A stretch of 64,000 bases of DNA from contig NZ_AP027270.1 in assembly GCF_036322705.1 (NCBI RefSeq), positions 2,977,501-3,041,500 of the forward strand, read 5' to 3'. Source of the stretch: Maricaulis maris. GTDB taxonomy: Bacteria > Pseudomonadota > Alphaproteobacteria > Caulobacterales > Maricaulaceae. Below, one piece after another: positions 25,952-34,204 of the stretch. How positions within the stretch are numbered: position 1 is the first letter of the stretch; the number at the start of each line of letters is the position of its first letter. The notes beneath the pieces were generated by a model. It saw only the letters and a program-made list of their open reading frames with translations, searched no databases and had not been told where the DNA came from. The position numbers and the translations under genes are program-made.

Positions 25952-28378
25952 ATGAGCCGCAAACCCTCGACCCGCAAAGCCAAGACGCCGAAGTCTGCGC
26001 CCAAGCCGACGCCGCAATGGCGCCTGCGTCTGACCGATATCCTGTTCGGCAGCCTGATGCTGGCTGCCGGCGTGTTCCTGATGATCGCACTCTTGACCCA
26101 CAATGTGCTCGATCCCAGCTGGAATGTCGCGTCCGACGGCGCCATCGGAAACTGGATGGGCCGACCGGGCGCGACCGCCAGTGACGCTCTATTGCAGGCG
26201 CTTGGCTGGGCGGCAGGCGGGCCGGGCATTGCGCTCGTTATCTGGGGCGGCATCCTGATCTGGCGGACACCGGAGCGGCGCAACGGATCAATCGCCATCT
26301 TCCGGTGGGTATTTGCAGCGCTGGGAACCGCGGGCTTCGCCGCCGCCGTCGCCTCCCTGCCCGTGCCGCAAGCCTGGCCACTCGCTGTGGGCCTGGGCGG
26401 GGTTGTCGGCGACACGACGCTGGGTGCACTCGCTTCATTGCCCGCCCGTCTCGATCTGCCGGGTTCAACTGCCATCGCCGCCGGCTTCGCGCTCCTGCTC
26501 TCGATCGCCGGCATCTTCTTCACCTTCGGTTTGCGGGCCCGCGACCTGAGCTCGGCCCTCGATGCCGGCGGACTGGCCTGGGCAACGCTGAGGGTCTGGT
26601 TTGACCAGCTCCGCGGTCGGCTTGCAGATTGGGGGCCGGGTTCCGAACGGGCGGACGAGGACGCGTTCGATGATGATCGACCGGAGCGCGATGAACCGGT
26701 CTTGCGGCGCGCCATGAGGGCGGCCGACCATGAACCAGCACCGGCCACCGCCCGGGCGGCCGAACCGGAAGCGCCCAGTTACAATCCCGCGGTAAAAGTG
26801 GCCCCGTCGCGCAAGTCGCGCGACTCCGACCGGGACCTGCGTGAGGCTCAGGGCGCGCTTCCCTTCACCCGCAGTGAGGGCTTCAAACTGCCGCGGCTGG
26901 ACCTTCTGGCCAGGCCGGACGTCCGCAATGACGCCATTGACGAGATGGCGCTGCGCCAGAATGCCGAGCTTCTTCAGGGCGTGCTGTCCGACTTCGGGGT
27001 CAAGGGCGAGATCGTCCAGGTCCGCCCCGGCCCTGTGGTCACGCTCTACGAATTCGAACCGGCCCCGGGCGTCAAATCGTCCCGTGTTATCAATCTGGCT
27101 GACGATATCGCGCGCTCCATGAGCACGATGGCGGCCCGCGTTGCCGTTGTGCCCGGGCGCAATGCGATCGGAATCGAGCTGCCCAATCCCAAGCGCGAAA
27201 CCGTTTTCCTGCGAGCCCTGTTCAATTCCAAGGCCTTCGAGGACGCCAAGGCCGAGCTCCCCTTTGCCCTTGGCGAGACGATTGGCGGTGAACCTTTCGT
27301 CGCCGACCTCGCGCGGATGCCGCACCTGCTGATCGCCGGCACCACCGGCTCGGGCAAATCGGTCGGTATCAATGCCATGATCCTGTCCCTGCTCTACCGG
27401 CTGCCACCGGAAGACTGCCGGATGATCATGATTGACCCGAAAATGCTCGAACTATCGGTCTATGACGGTATCCCGCACCTGCTCAGCCCGGTCGTGACCG
27501 ATCCCAAGAAGGCGGTTGTGGCTCTCAAATGGGCGGTTCGCGAGATGGAGAGCCGCTATCTGCGCATGTCCAAGGTCGGCGTGCGCAATGTCGCCGGCTT
27601 CAACGAGCGCGTCGCAGAGGCGCTGGCGACCGGCGAGGAACTATCGCGCACGGTCCAGACCGGCTATGACAAGGAAAGCGGCGAACCGGTCTTCGAGACC
27701 GAGACCATCTCAGCGGAGAAGATGCCCTACATTGTCGTCGTGATTGATGAGATGGCCGATCTCATGATGGTGGCCGGCAAGGAAATCGAGGGCGCGGTCC
27801 AGCGCCTCGCCCAGATGGCCCGCGCCGCCGGCATTCACCTCGTGACAGCGACCCAGCGGCCCTCCGTCGATGTTATTACCGGCACCATCAAGGCCAATTT
27901 CCCGACCCGGATTTCCTATTCCGTGACCTCCAAGATCGACAGTCGCACCATCCTCGGCGAGCAGGGAGCCGAACAACTCCTCGGCATGGGCGACCTGCTG
28001 TACATGGCATCCGGTGGACGCGTCCGCCGCCTGCATGGTCCGTTTGTGTCCGACAAGGAGGTCGAAGACGTCGCCGCCTTCCTGAAAAAGCAGGGCGCGC
28101 CGGAGTATCTTGAAGCCGTCACGGCCGGCGGCGACGATGACGAGACCGACCTGCCCGGCATGGATGACGGCGAGGGCAGCGGCGATGCCCTGTTCGACCA
28201 GGCCGTGGCACTTGTTGCCCGCGACCGGAAAGCCTCGACCTCCTATATCCAGCGCCGGCTGCAGATCGGCTATAACCGCGCTGCAACCCTGATCGAACGC
28301 ATGGAAGAGGAAGGCATGATCGGTCCGTCCGACCATGCCGGTCGCCGTGAGATCTATCTGCCCGAGGGCGAGGGCTGA
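25952..28378 (+). CDS. ftsK: DNA translocase FtsK
   Basis: An 808-residue septal DNA pump. About four membrane helices occupy residues 30-190, followed by an acidic/Pro-Ala linker (about 215-290), the alpha and beta motor domains and the gamma winged helix at the C-terminus (YIQRRLQIGYNRAATLIERMEEEGMIG). The Walker A motif GTTGSGKSVGIN is near residue 463, and the Walker B segment is YIVVVIDEMADLM. The protein is of usual alphaproteobacterial length. It resolves chromosome dimers and moves the terminus at division. Confidence 0.97.
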   Translation: MSRKPSTRKAKTPKSAPKPTPQWRLRLTDILFGSLMLAAGVFLMIALLTHNVLDPSWNVASDGAIGNWMGRPGATASDALLQALGWAAGGPGIALVIWGGILIWRTPERRNGSIAIFRWVFAALGTAGFAAAVASLPVPQAWPLAVGLGGVVGDTTLGALASLPARLDLPGSTAIAAGFALLLSIAGIFFTFGLRARDLSSALDAGGLAWATLRVWFDQLRGRLADWGPGSERADEDAFDDDRPERDEPVLRRAMRAADHEPAPATARAAEPEAPSYNPAVKVAPSRKSRDSDRDLREAQGALPFTRSEGFKLPRLDLLARPDVRNDAIDEMALRQNAELLQGVLSDFGVKGEIVQVRPGPVVTLYEFEPAPGVKSSRVINLADDIARSMSTMAARVAVVPGRNAIGIELPNPKRETVFLRALFNSKAFEDAKAELPFALGETIGGEPFVADLARMPHLLIAGTTGSGKSVGINAMILSLLYRLPPEDCRMIMIDPKMLELSVYDGIPHLLSPVVTDPKKAVVALKWAVREMESRYLRMSKVGVRNVAGFNERVAEALATGEELSRTVQTGYDKESGEPVFETETISAEKMPYIVVVIDEMADLMMVAGKEIEGAVQRLAQMARAAGIHLVTATQRPSVDVITGTIKANFPTRISYSVTSKIDSRTILGEQGAEQLLGMGDLLYMASGGRVRRLHGPFVSDKEVEDVAAFLKKQGAPEYLEAVTAGGDDDETDLPGMDDGEGSGDALFDQAVALVARDRKASTSYIQRRLQIGYNRAATLIERMEEEGMIGPSDHAGRREIYLPEGEG

Positions 28379-28472
28379 CACGTGCAGCGATTGCACCTGA
28401 GGCCTGAAAACGTGAGCCATCCATGAACATCGAGGCCTTGCTCGTGCCGCAATCCCGGGCCAGCTTGGCAGC

Positions 28473-29138
28473 ATGATCACGCTACTTGCCTCCATCGCCC
28501 TTCTGCAGGCGACCGACCCCGCGACCGCTCAGGACGAGCCGGTGTCACCGCCAACTGACACCAGCGAGACGGTCACCGCACCGACCCTCGACCCGGAGCG
28601 GGCGATCGCCGGGATCAATGCCTATCTCAACGCGGTCGAGACCCTCCGGTCGCGCTTCATCCAGATCGCGCCGGACGGCTCCTTTGCCGAGGGCGACCTG
28701 GCCCTGTCGCGTCCCGGCCGGCTGCGGCTCGACTATGACGAGCCCAATCCGCTTCGCATCATCGCAGATGGCACCACGGTTGCGGTCGAGGATCGGGCGC
28801 TGGAGACCGTCGACCGCATCCCGCTGCGGTCAACCCCGCTCTGGTGGCTGTTGAAGCCGGAAATCAATATTTCCGAGGATGCGGCCATCGTCTCCATGGA
28901 AAGCGAATTCGGCTTTCTTTACCTCACGCTTCGCGACCCGTCCGGTGAGATGGAAGGCGAAATCATGTTTGTTTTTGCCGAACCGAATTATGAATTGCGC
29001 GAGTGGTTTGTCACCGACGCGCTGGGCGAGATCACCCGCGTGAGCCTGACCGATGTGCAGCCGGGCGTGAACCTGAACCCGCGCCTGTTTGTGATTCCGG
29101 AGCCGGAGAATCGTCGTGATTCGAGGCGTGGCCGATAA
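28473..29138 (+). CDS. lolA: Outer-membrane lipoprotein carrier LolA family protein
   Basis: A 221-residue periplasmic protein beginning with a short hydrophobic export segment (ITLLASIALLQATDPATA). The LolA core follows: INAYLNAVETLRSRFIQIAPDGSFAEGDLALSRPGRLRLDYDEPNP, DGTTVAVEDRALETVDRIPLRSTPLWWLL and the C-terminal strand ITRVSLTDVQPGV. It carries lipoproteins from LolCDE to the outer membrane. The ftsK-lolA-xthA order is shared with relatives. Confidence 0.9.
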   Translation: MITLLASIALLQATDPATAQDEPVSPPTDTSETVTAPTLDPERAIAGINAYLNAVETLRSRFIQIAPDGSFAEGDLALSRPGRLRLDYDEPNPLRIIADGTTVAVEDRALETVDRIPLRSTPLWWLLKPEINISEDAAIVSMESEFGFLYLTLRDPSGEMEGEIMFVFAEPNYELREWFVTDALGEITRVSLTDVQPGVNLNPRLFVIPEPENRRDSRRGR

Positions 29139-29220
29139 CTGCCTGCGACATTTTGAACACACGCAATTTCTTTCTCATTTTTTATTTGTAAAACTCTGAG
29201 CGCTGTGGCGTTATTGTAAC

Positions 29221-29378
29221 GCTGACTGAGAGGCAATGGATCGGCGTCGTCCCCCCGCTTGCGGATCCTTTCCTCAGTCGCGCCGGAATGATCCCCTCCC
29301 GGCGCTGCGCTGTAAAAGACACGCGCATGGCTTTGCGCCCGGTCTCCTCCCCCCTCGAGACCGGGCGCAATTCATTCC
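29221..29378 (+). ncRNA. Candidate small RNA with three C-rich hairpin loops
   Basis: The 323-base gap between lolA and the next gene shows a promoter-like pair TTGTAA (29186-29191) and CGTTAT (29209-29214), spacer 17, giving a start near 29221. From there three hairpins follow: GACTGAG/CTCAGTC (29224-29230 with 29273-29279), a perfect 7-bp GCGCCGG/CCGGCGC stem (29280-29286 with 29299-29305), and a perfect 14-bp stem (29333-29346 with 29357-29370) followed by TTCATT as terminator. The loops contain CGTCCCCCC, GATCCCCTC and CTCCCCCCTC, anti-Shine-Dalgarno-like sequences reminiscent of the alphaproteobacterial cuckoo/CcsR type. No ORF is convincing here. Confidence 0.45.
29333..29376 (+). terminator. 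Intrinsic terminator of the candidate small RNA
   Basis: A perfect 14-bp GC-rich stem (TTGCGCCCGGTCTC with GAGACCGGGCGCAA) with a 10-base C-rich loop is followed by TTCATT. Read on the minus strand the stem is followed by AGCC, so the plus strand is favoured. Confidence 0.55.
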
Positions 29379-29461
29379 GGCCTCCGGTTACCCGCCACTC
29401 ATTACCACCTCTCGCACCCGGACCCCTGTTGCAGCGGCGCGTTGAGGGTTAAATACGCATC

Positions 29462-30070
29462 ATGCAGTTCCATGATGACCCCGACGACGCGGACATTCCG
29501 CGCCTGCTCGAAGAAATCCCGCTCCTCTACAAGGCCAAGGCCTTTGCCGAGAGCCTCAACTCCAATTCCTGGTTCGCGCGCCTGGGCGAACCGCTTGATG
29601 CGCGCGAGCTGTTTCTGGCCCGCGCCTATCTTGATGGCCTCGGCTTTCCCGATGCCGAGCCGGCAGTGCTGTCCGACTGGGAGGAGGCGGCTGGCGCGGC
29701 CGAGACCCTCGATCGCGACGCAGCCAGCTGGGAAGCGGAGGAAATGCTGCGCACCGGTCTGGTCTCACGCGTGCTGGAGCGGCTCGACGAAGAAGCGGTT
29801 CACGCTGCCCTGGCCATGGTCACCGAGAAGACTGGCGACAGCGCCCGGGACATTGTCGAGGATGCCGCGGCCATGGACGATGTCGAGGACATGGCCCTGG
29901 TGAACGCGGCGGCCGGAGCGCTGGCCCAGGCGGCCAATGGCGCGGCCCTGGTCATTCTGGCCGAAGCCGAAGACGATCAGCCTCCGCACCCCTTCCTGGC
30001 CCGCTGGCGCCTGTTCGCGCGCGGGCGCTGGCCGGTCGGCCTCGCCGGCGCGACCTACAACATTCTTTGA
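29462..30070 (+). CDS. Conserved acidic protein of unknown function
   Basis: A 202-residue acidic, largely alpha-helical soluble protein with no recognised domain. It starts FHDDPDDADIPRLLEEIPLLYKAKAFAE, has a helical middle rich in Ala and Glu (for example RVLERLDEEAVHAALAMV) and ends with an Arg/Trp-containing tail (RWRLFARGRWPVGLAGATYNIL). A GAGGG ribosome site lies about 14 bases before the ATG. It lies between lolA and xthA and is probably co-transcribed with xthA, 28 bases downstream. Codon use looks like that of its neighbours. Confidence 0.7.
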   Translation: MQFHDDPDDADIPRLLEEIPLLYKAKAFAESLNSNSWFARLGEPLDARELFLARAYLDGLGFPDAEPAVLSDWEEAAGAAETLDRDAASWEAEEMLRTGLVSRVLERLDEEAVHAALAMVTEKTGDSARDIVEDAAAMDDVEDMALVNAAAGALAQAANGAALVILAEAEDDQPPHPFLARWRLFARGRWPVGLAGATYNIL

Positions 30071-30098
30071 CGCATCAGACAGATTCCGGACACCCCTC

Positions 30099-30911
30099 AT
30101 GACCCTGACCCTTGCCAGCTGGAACATCAATTCCGTGCGCTTGCGCGCGATACCCCTTGTCGCAGACTGGGTCCGCGAGGCCGATCCGGACGTGCTCTGC
30201 CTGCAGGAGATCAAGTGTCTGAGCGAGCAGTTCCCGGAAGACGCCTTCCGCGAAATGGGATTCCGGCACTTCCACGTCCGGGGCCAGAAGGGCATGCATG
30301 GCGTGGCGATTGCTTCGAAATACCCGCTCGAGGACCTCGGCGATTGTGATTTGTGCCCGCGCGGGGAGGCCCGCCACCAGCGCGTTGGCGTCGAAGGCAT
30401 CGAGCTGCACAATTTCTACATTCCCGCCGGCGGTGACGAGCCGGATCCGGCGATCAATCCGCGCTTTGCCCACAAGCTGGAGTTTCTCGCCCGGATCGAA
30501 CGCTATTTCGCCGAGCGGGCCGCCGAGAACGCCCCCCTCGTTCTGGTTGGTGATTTCAACATCGCGCCCTATGAGCATGATGTCTGGTCACACAAGCAAT
30601 TGCTCAAAGTGGTGTCGCACACACCGGTCGAAGTCGAAGCCCTGGAGCGGATCCGCCAGGCGGGACAGTTCTCCGACGTGGCCCGCGAGCTGATCCCGAT
30701 GGACGAGAAAATCTACACCTGGTGGAGCTACCGGGCGAAAGACTGGCGCGCCGCCAATCGCGGTCGACGGCTGGACCATATCTGGGCCGCCCCCGCGGCA
30801 CGCGATCGGGCGCTCGCCGGTGGCCGCGACGCCTTCAGGATATGGGAAGACGAGCGCAGCCGCGAGAAGCCATCAGACCACGCGCCGGTTGTCCTCACGC
30901 TCGGCAGCTAA
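30099..30911 (+). CDS. xthA: Exodeoxyribonuclease III (AP endonuclease)
   Basis: A 270-residue exonuclease-endonuclease-phosphatase fold enzyme for base excision repair. Motifs in order: LASWNINSVRLR (N9), LQEIKC (E37 metal ligand), GDFNIAP near residue 155, RLDHIWA and the C-terminal SDHAPV histidine. The start at 30099 begins the conserved strand MTLTLASWN; the in-frame upstream stretch lies inside the preceding gene in another frame. It is convergent with cenR. Confidence 0.95.
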   Translation: MTLTLASWNINSVRLRAIPLVADWVREADPDVLCLQEIKCLSEQFPEDAFREMGFRHFHVRGQKGMHGVAIASKYPLEDLGDCDLCPRGEARHQRVGVEGIELHNFYIPAGGDEPDPAINPRFAHKLEFLARIERYFAERAAENAPLVLVGDFNIAPYEHDVWSHKQLLKVVSHTPVEVEALERIRQAGQFSDVARELIPMDEKIYTWWSYRAKDWRAANRGRRLDHIWAAPAARDRALAGGRDAFRIWEDERSREKPSDHAPVVLTLGS

Positions 30912-30934
30912 CGCCGACCGACCCGAGGGCAGCG

Positions 30935-31621
30935 TCAGTTCTGGAGCCGGTAGCCACCGCTCTCGGTGACGAGCAAGCGCGCGTGCGCTGGTTCCGGCTC
31001 GATTTTCTGGCGCAGCCGGTAGATGTGAGTCTCCAGCGTGTGGGTCGTGACCGCCGGATTATACCCCCAGACCTCGTGCAGGAGTTCGTCCCGCGGCACC
31101 GGCTTGCCGCCGGCCCGATAGAGATATTTGAGAATATTCGTCTCTTTCTCGGTCAACCGGATCTTCTTTTCATCCGTGGTCAGCAGCACCTTCATCGACG
31201 GACGAAACTCATAGGGACCGACCTGGAAAACAGCATCCTCGCTCTGCTCATGGCTGCGAAGATGGGCCCGGACCCGGGCCAGCAGGACGGAGAACTTGAA
31301 CGGCTTGGTGACATAGTCATTTGCACCGGACTCCAGACCAAGGATCTGGTCGGCATCGGTGTCCTGGCCCGTGAGCATGACGATCGGAGCCGTAATGCCG
31401 TTCTTGCGCATCAGGCGGCACGCGTCGCGCCCGTCCATGTCGGGCAATTCAACATCGAGAAGGATGAGATCGGCACGCTCACTTCGGGCTGTGGCCATGC
31501 CGCCGCCGGCGGTCTCGGCGGACAGGGTGCGGAATTCCTCGTGCAGGGCAAACTGCTCGACAAGGGCTTCACGGAGGTCTTCGTCATCATCGACGATCAG
31601 GATGGTTTTTTGCGCGTTCAT
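30935..31621 (-). CDS. cenR: OmpR-family response regulator, CenR type
   Basis: A 228-residue two-domain regulator. The receiver has the acidic pocket VDDDED, phosphoacceptor D56 in LLDVELPDMDG and K106 in TKPF. The C-terminal winged helix has KKIRLTEKETNILKYLYRAGG and NPAVTTHTLETHIYRLRQKI, very close to what I recall of CenR, the essential envelope regulator of Caulobacter and Rhizobiales. The start ATG at 31621 precedes the first receiver strand; a further in-frame ATG at 31648 adds nine residues. No histidine kinase gene is adjacent. Confidence 0.8.
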   Translation of the reverse strand: MNAQKTILIVDDDEDLREALVEQFALHEEFRTLSAETAGGGMATARSERADLILLDVELPDMDGRDACRLMRKNGITAPIVMLTGQDTDADQILGLESGANDYVTKPFKFSVLLARVRAHLRSHEQSEDAVFQVGPYEFRPSMKVLLTTDEKKIRLTEKETNILKYLYRAGGKPVPRDELLHEVWGYNPAVTTHTLETHIYRLRQKIEPEPAHARLLVTESGGYRLQN

Positions 31622-31873
31622 GCGTTGATCATGCCCATTTCGTTGCACAAGGCAATTCCTGCCGCGTGGCAGAATTTGCCCGGCAGGTTTTGCTGGTCTG
31701 GTCAGTTTTTCCCAGCCGTTACTGGGTGGTGATCTGGTCCCGAATTTGCTTGGTTAACGACAGGTCCGGCTGCCCGGACAAACCTCCGTGGTGGGGGAGG
31801 CGAAGCGGATGCCGATACGGTCACGTGCCGGACGTCCCTCGCCGACCACCGCATTCCTTGAAAGGCTCGCGAC

Positions 31874-32374
31874 ATGGAATGGCAGGTCAGCCAGAACGGA
31901 AGCCTTGCCCTTGAGGCAGACACCGTACCCGCAGCCCTCGGCCGTGCCGGAGTCACAAAGGCGTCAGACAAGCGTGAGGGCGACGGTGCGACCCCGCTCG
32001 GATGCTATCGCCTGCGTCGGGTTCTGTATCGGGCCGACCGGATCGCGCGGCCGGTGACCGTCCTGCCCTGCCGGGCCATCCGCGAGGATGACGGCTGGTG
32101 TGATGCACCCGGAGACCCGGCTTATAACCGGCCCGTCCGGCTGCCCTACCCGGCATCTCATGAGGCCTTGTGGCGCGAAGACGGCCTCTACGACATCATC
32201 CTCGTGCTAGGCCACAATGATGACCCGCCGATTGCCGGGTCCGGGTCGGCGATCTTCCTGCATTGCAAACGGGGTGACTATGAGCCGACCGAGGGCTGTG
32301 TGGCTCTGGCTCCGGAGCATGTCCGGACCCTTCTGGCCGCCGCCAGACCGGGCGACGGCCTGCGGATCAGCTAG
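31874..32374 (+). CDS. L,D-transpeptidase (YkuD domain) protein
   Basis: A 166-residue single YkuD-domain protein with the catalytic pattern HCKRGDYEPTEGCVAL (H130, C142). Other typical elements are the KREGDGATPLGCYRL segment and the NRPVRLPYP strand. No signal peptide is visible, as in the YafK/ErfK-like short cytoplasmic-looking forms, so its location is uncertain. L,D-transpeptidases crosslink peptidoglycan or attach proteins to it. The stop codon shares bases with the stop of the convergent PLP-binding protein gene. Confidence 0.85.
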   Translation: MEWQVSQNGSLALEADTVPAALGRAGVTKASDKREGDGATPLGCYRLRRVLYRADRIARPVTVLPCRAIREDDGWCDAPGDPAYNRPVRLPYPASHEALWREDGLYDIILVLGHNDDPPIAGSGSAIFLHCKRGDYEPTEGCVALAPEHVRTLLAAARPGDGLRIS

Positions 32375-33048
32375 TCCGGACGCGAGCCGAAAAAGCCTGT
32401 TCCGACGCGGATCGAAGTCGCACCCAGTCCGATCGCTACCGGATAGTCGGCGCTCATCCCCATCGACAGCTCGGCAATATTGTTTTGTGCCGCCAGTTTG
32501 GCGAGCAGGGCAAAATGCAGGCCTGCCGGCTCCTCGACGGGCGGAATACACATCAGGCCGCTGACCGAGAAACCGTAATGGCCGCGCATGCGAGCTAGGA
32601 AATCCGCCAGCTCGGCCGGCGCGATCCCGGCCTTCTGGACCTCTTCGCCTGTATTGACCTGGACATAGAGACCCGGTGCCCGTCCCTGCCGGTCCATTTC
32701 TTTGCGCAGCGCGCCCGCCAGCTTTTCGCGATCGAGCGTTTCGATCACGTCAAACAGGGCCACCGCCTCGGCCGCCTTGTTGGACTGCAGCGGGCCAATC
32801 AGGCGCAGTTCCAGATCCGGGTAGCTTTCGCGACGGTCGGCCCAGTGGGCCTGGGCCTCCTGGACCCGGTTTTCGCCAAACACCCGCTGGCCGGCTGCCA
32901 AAGCCTCGGCCAACCGCTCTTCGGGCTGGCGTTTGGAGACAGCGACCAGTTTGATGGACTGCGGGCTGCGACCGATATCGGAAGCAAGCGTTGTGATTTC
33001 AGCGAGCAGGGCCTCGCGGCGGGCGGCAATATCGGAGGGATTGATCAT
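32371..33048 (-). CDS. YggS/PLPBP-family pyridoxal-phosphate-binding protein
   Basis: A 225-residue alanine-racemase-barrel protein that binds PLP and maintains vitamin B6 and amino-acid homeostasis. The cofactor lysine is K39 in KLVAVSKRQ, followed by FGENRVQEAQAHW and the C-terminal SMGMSADYPVAIGLGATSIRVGTGFFG. The 3' end overlaps the L,D-transpeptidase stop by 4 bases (shared CTAG), and the ATG overlaps the ATG of the divergent TenI-like gene, so both ends are fused to neighbours. Confidence 0.93.
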   Translation of the reverse strand: MINPSDIAARREALLAEITTLASDIGRSPQSIKLVAVSKRQPEERLAEALAAGQRVFGENRVQEAQAHWADRRESYPDLELRLIGPLQSNKAAEAVALFDVIETLDREKLAGALRKEMDRQGRAPGLYVQVNTGEEVQKAGIAPAELADFLARMRGHYGFSVSGLMCIPPVEEPAGLHFALLAKLAAQNNIAELSMGMSADYPVAIGLGATSIRVGTGFFGSRPD

Positions 33049-33697
33049 GAAGTCGGCCTACGATGCAGCAGCGCGCATGGCAAGCGCGGCCGCCCGTCTG
33101 ACGGGTGATCGGCCGCACGTCCTGCCCCCGCTGCTGGCCCTGACGGATCCGCTCAGGCAGCCTGATCCGGTCGCCCTGATCGCCAACCTCGCACCGGGTT
33201 CGGGTGTCATCTACCGGCATTTCGGTGCTGCCGACCGGCTGGAGACGGCTCGCCGCGCTGTGACCCTGGCCAACAGGAAAGGCGTCACGATATTGGTCTC
33301 TTCCGATCCAGACCTTGCCCGCCGGAGCGGGGCTCACGGGATACACTGGCCGGAGCAGCATATCGCACAGGCCGGACGGATGCGGGCACGAGGCAGCACG
33401 CTGATCTTCACCGCGTCGGCCCACTCTGTGAAGGCTCTGGCCCGGGCCCGCCTCGCCGGGATCGATGCCACGCTCGTATCGACGGTTTTTCCGAGCGCCA
33501 GCCCGAGTGCCGGGCGGCCAATGGGACCGTTGGCCCTTGCCGCCTGGGCGCAGCACAGCGACATGCCGATCTACGCGCTCGGCGGCGTCAATCCGCGCAC
33601 GATCAGGCGTCTGGAAAGCTTGCAAATCTCAGGAGTAGCTGTGGTCGGTGCGCTGGAAGTCGGCGCGATCAGAACCGCAGGGCCGACTCAAACTTGA
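33047..33697 (+). CDS. Thiamine phosphate synthase-like / TenI-family protein
   Basis: A 216-residue TIM-barrel protein. LLALTDPLRQPDP, then GSGVIYRHFGAADR, SGAHGIHWPEQHIA and MPIYALGGVNPRTIRRLES follow the ThiE/TenI fold. The phosphate-site glycines are present (ALGGVN), but the ThiE pyrophosphate-site residues are not clearly conserved, so TenI-like or a divergent ThiE are both possible. The ribosome site GGAGGG lies within the start of the divergent yggS-like gene, and the start codons overlap. The 3' end overlaps ntrZ by 29 bases. Confidence 0.7.
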   Translation: MKSAYDAAARMASAAARLTGDRPHVLPPLLALTDPLRQPDPVALIANLAPGSGVIYRHFGAADRLETARRAVTLANRKGVTILVSSDPDLARRSGAHGIHWPEQHIAQAGRMRARGSTLIFTASAHSVKALARARLAGIDATLVSTVFPSASPSAGRPMGPLALAAWAQHSDMPIYALGGVNPRTIRRLESLQISGVAVVGALEVGAIRTAGPTQT

Positions 33698-34100
33698 TTT
33701 CCGGCTGACGGGCTTCGTCTTCGCTGTTGCGGACAAAGAAGCTTTCATCCGGCGACGCAAAACGAACCTGGCCGCCGAGGCGAATACGGTCACCAAAGGT
33801 CACGAAGGCTCCGGCGCTCAGGTCGTCGTTGAGACGCGAGTCGCTACGGTCCTGAATGCCCAGAGAGACGCCCCAGCGCTCGCCCAGTTCAAGATCGAAC
33901 GTCGTGATTTCGTCGAGTTCCGGCGTCGGGGATTCGGCCATGGACAGGGTGAAAGCCTCGTACCAAGGCGCAACCGCCTCGGCTTCAGCGGTCACATCCT
34001 GGGCCATTGCGGCCGGTGCGCACAGGAAAACCGCCAGGGCAGCAGCTGCCATGGTCGATTTTGTTCCAATGATTTCAAACGGATTTCCCCGCCCACTCAT
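33669..34100 (-). CDS. ntrZ: NtrZ-family periplasmic regulatory protein
   Basis: A 143-residue exported protein. A signal peptide (STMAAAALAVFLCAPAAMAQ) is followed by the conserved core RWGVSLGIQDR, LSAGAFVTFGDRIRLGGQVRF and the ending PEIKFESALRF. In Caulobacter NtrZ restrains the NtrY kinase in the periplasm; assignment here is by sequence recall. The ATG at 34100 has GGGAGAAG about 6 bases upstream. The neighbours ntrY/ntrX are not in this window. The last 29 bases overlap the convergent TenI-like gene. Confidence 0.75.
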   Translation of the reverse strand: MSGRGNPFEIIGTKSTMAAAALAVFLCAPAAMAQDVTAEAEAVAPWYEAFTLSMAESPTPELDEITTFDLELGERWGVSLGIQDRSDSRLNDDLSAGAFVTFGDRIRLGGQVRFASPDESFFVRNSEDEARQPEIKFESALRF

Positions 34101-34204
34101 TGTACTTCTCCCTCACGCCCAACCGTTGTAGCGCAGCCAAGCCTGCCAGCCCAAATAGAATCTACGGCCGGGGTGAAAGAAGTCTGAGGCCTGTTGCGGA
34201 ATTG

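Noticed and set aside
30722-31732. Plus-strand reading frame of 336 codons opposite cenR and the end of xthA
   Set aside because: It covers two well-conserved genes in other frames and shows no family motif.
31754-31768. TTAACGACAGG as a possible CtrA site upstream of the L,D-transpeptidase
   Set aside because: The second half-site after seven bases reads TCCG, so it does not fit TTAA-N7-TTAA.
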